Assembly (NCBI RefSeq): GCF_014222285.1
Contig: NZ_JACKZS010000072.1
Span: forward strand, 1 to 33,708
From: Nostoc sp. UCD121
GTDB lineage: Bacteria > Cyanobacteriota > Cyanobacteriia > Cyanobacteriales > Nostocaceae
DNA length: 33,708 nt
Reading direction: 5' to 3'
The position numbers and the translations under genes were made by a program. Below are positions 33,655 through 33,708 of the stretch, piece after piece; position 1 is the first letter of the stretch, and each line of letters begins with the position of its first letter. The notes beneath the pieces were generated by a model, which did no database searches, was not told the DNA's origin, and saw nothing but the letters and a program-made list of their open reading frames with translations.

Positions 33655-33708
33655 TGAGTTAGGAAAAGTAGATAGTCAAAAGTATACCGAAGGACATATT
33701 CCCAAAAA

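Noticed and set aside
1..33708. CRISPR arrays, tRNA or rRNA genes, and an intact transposase
   Set aside because: I looked for regularly spaced repeats, cloverleaf-like sequence and transposase motifs and saw none; this was by eye and would need a covariance search to be certain.

Overview
The window looks like chromosome of a filamentous, heterocyst-type cyanobacterium (Nostoc/Anabaena-like). The grounds are frequent HIP1 octamers (GCGATCGC), heptameric GTCATT/AATGAC intergenic repeats, a CHASE2 hybrid kinase, WD40 proteins, and TonB-dependent receptors with an N-terminal AMIN domain. No biosynthetic genes for a siderophore are present.

Layout. 1-4.2 kb: two overlapping signalling genes on the + strand, a CHASE2-HisKA-HATPase-REC hybrid kinase and a REC-HisKA-HATPase protein. 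4.3-10.7 kb: mostly small or loosely connected genes, namely a DUF1499 protein (- strand), two unknown membrane proteins, a two-domain rhodanese, a small membrane/coiled-coil protein, a WD40 propeller protein, and a dead response-regulator fragment whose fourth codon is an amber stop. 10.8-12.2 kb: a scarred accessory patch with a MITE-like element (15-bp perfect terminal inverted repeats, about 180 bp), a GNAT acetyltransferase, and a remnant of a rifampicin phosphotransferase/PEP-synthase-like gene with two recognisable frameshifts.

12.2 kb to the end is a ferric-siderophore uptake island. On the - strand lies a FecCD-FecCD-FecE inner-membrane ABC transporter operon. Divergent from it are three consecutive copies of one module, AraC/PchR-type regulator, then AMIN-TonB receptor, then FecB-type binding protein. 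Module 1 has two binding proteins and is followed by a FhuF-like iron-siderophore reductase, an MFS transporter and a DUF1636 ferredoxin-like protein. Module 2 appears intact. Module 3 is decaying: its receptor has one in-frame TAG and its binding protein stops after 49 codons. Between regulator and receptor in modules 2 and 3 lie tandem AAAAATTCCG/AAAAATCCG repeats with a 21-22 bp period, which I read as the regulator's operator.

Working model (inference): each receptor takes a ferric siderophore across the outer membrane, FecB proteins deliver it to the single FecCD/FecE transporter, the FhuF-like protein reduces the iron in the cytosol, and the MFS protein may send the emptied siderophore out again. 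Each AraC protein probably senses the siderophore taken up by the receptor next to it. Individual lesions (lipobox Cys to Tyr in FecB1, amber in receptor 3, truncation of FecB4) suggest duplication followed by divergence and loss.
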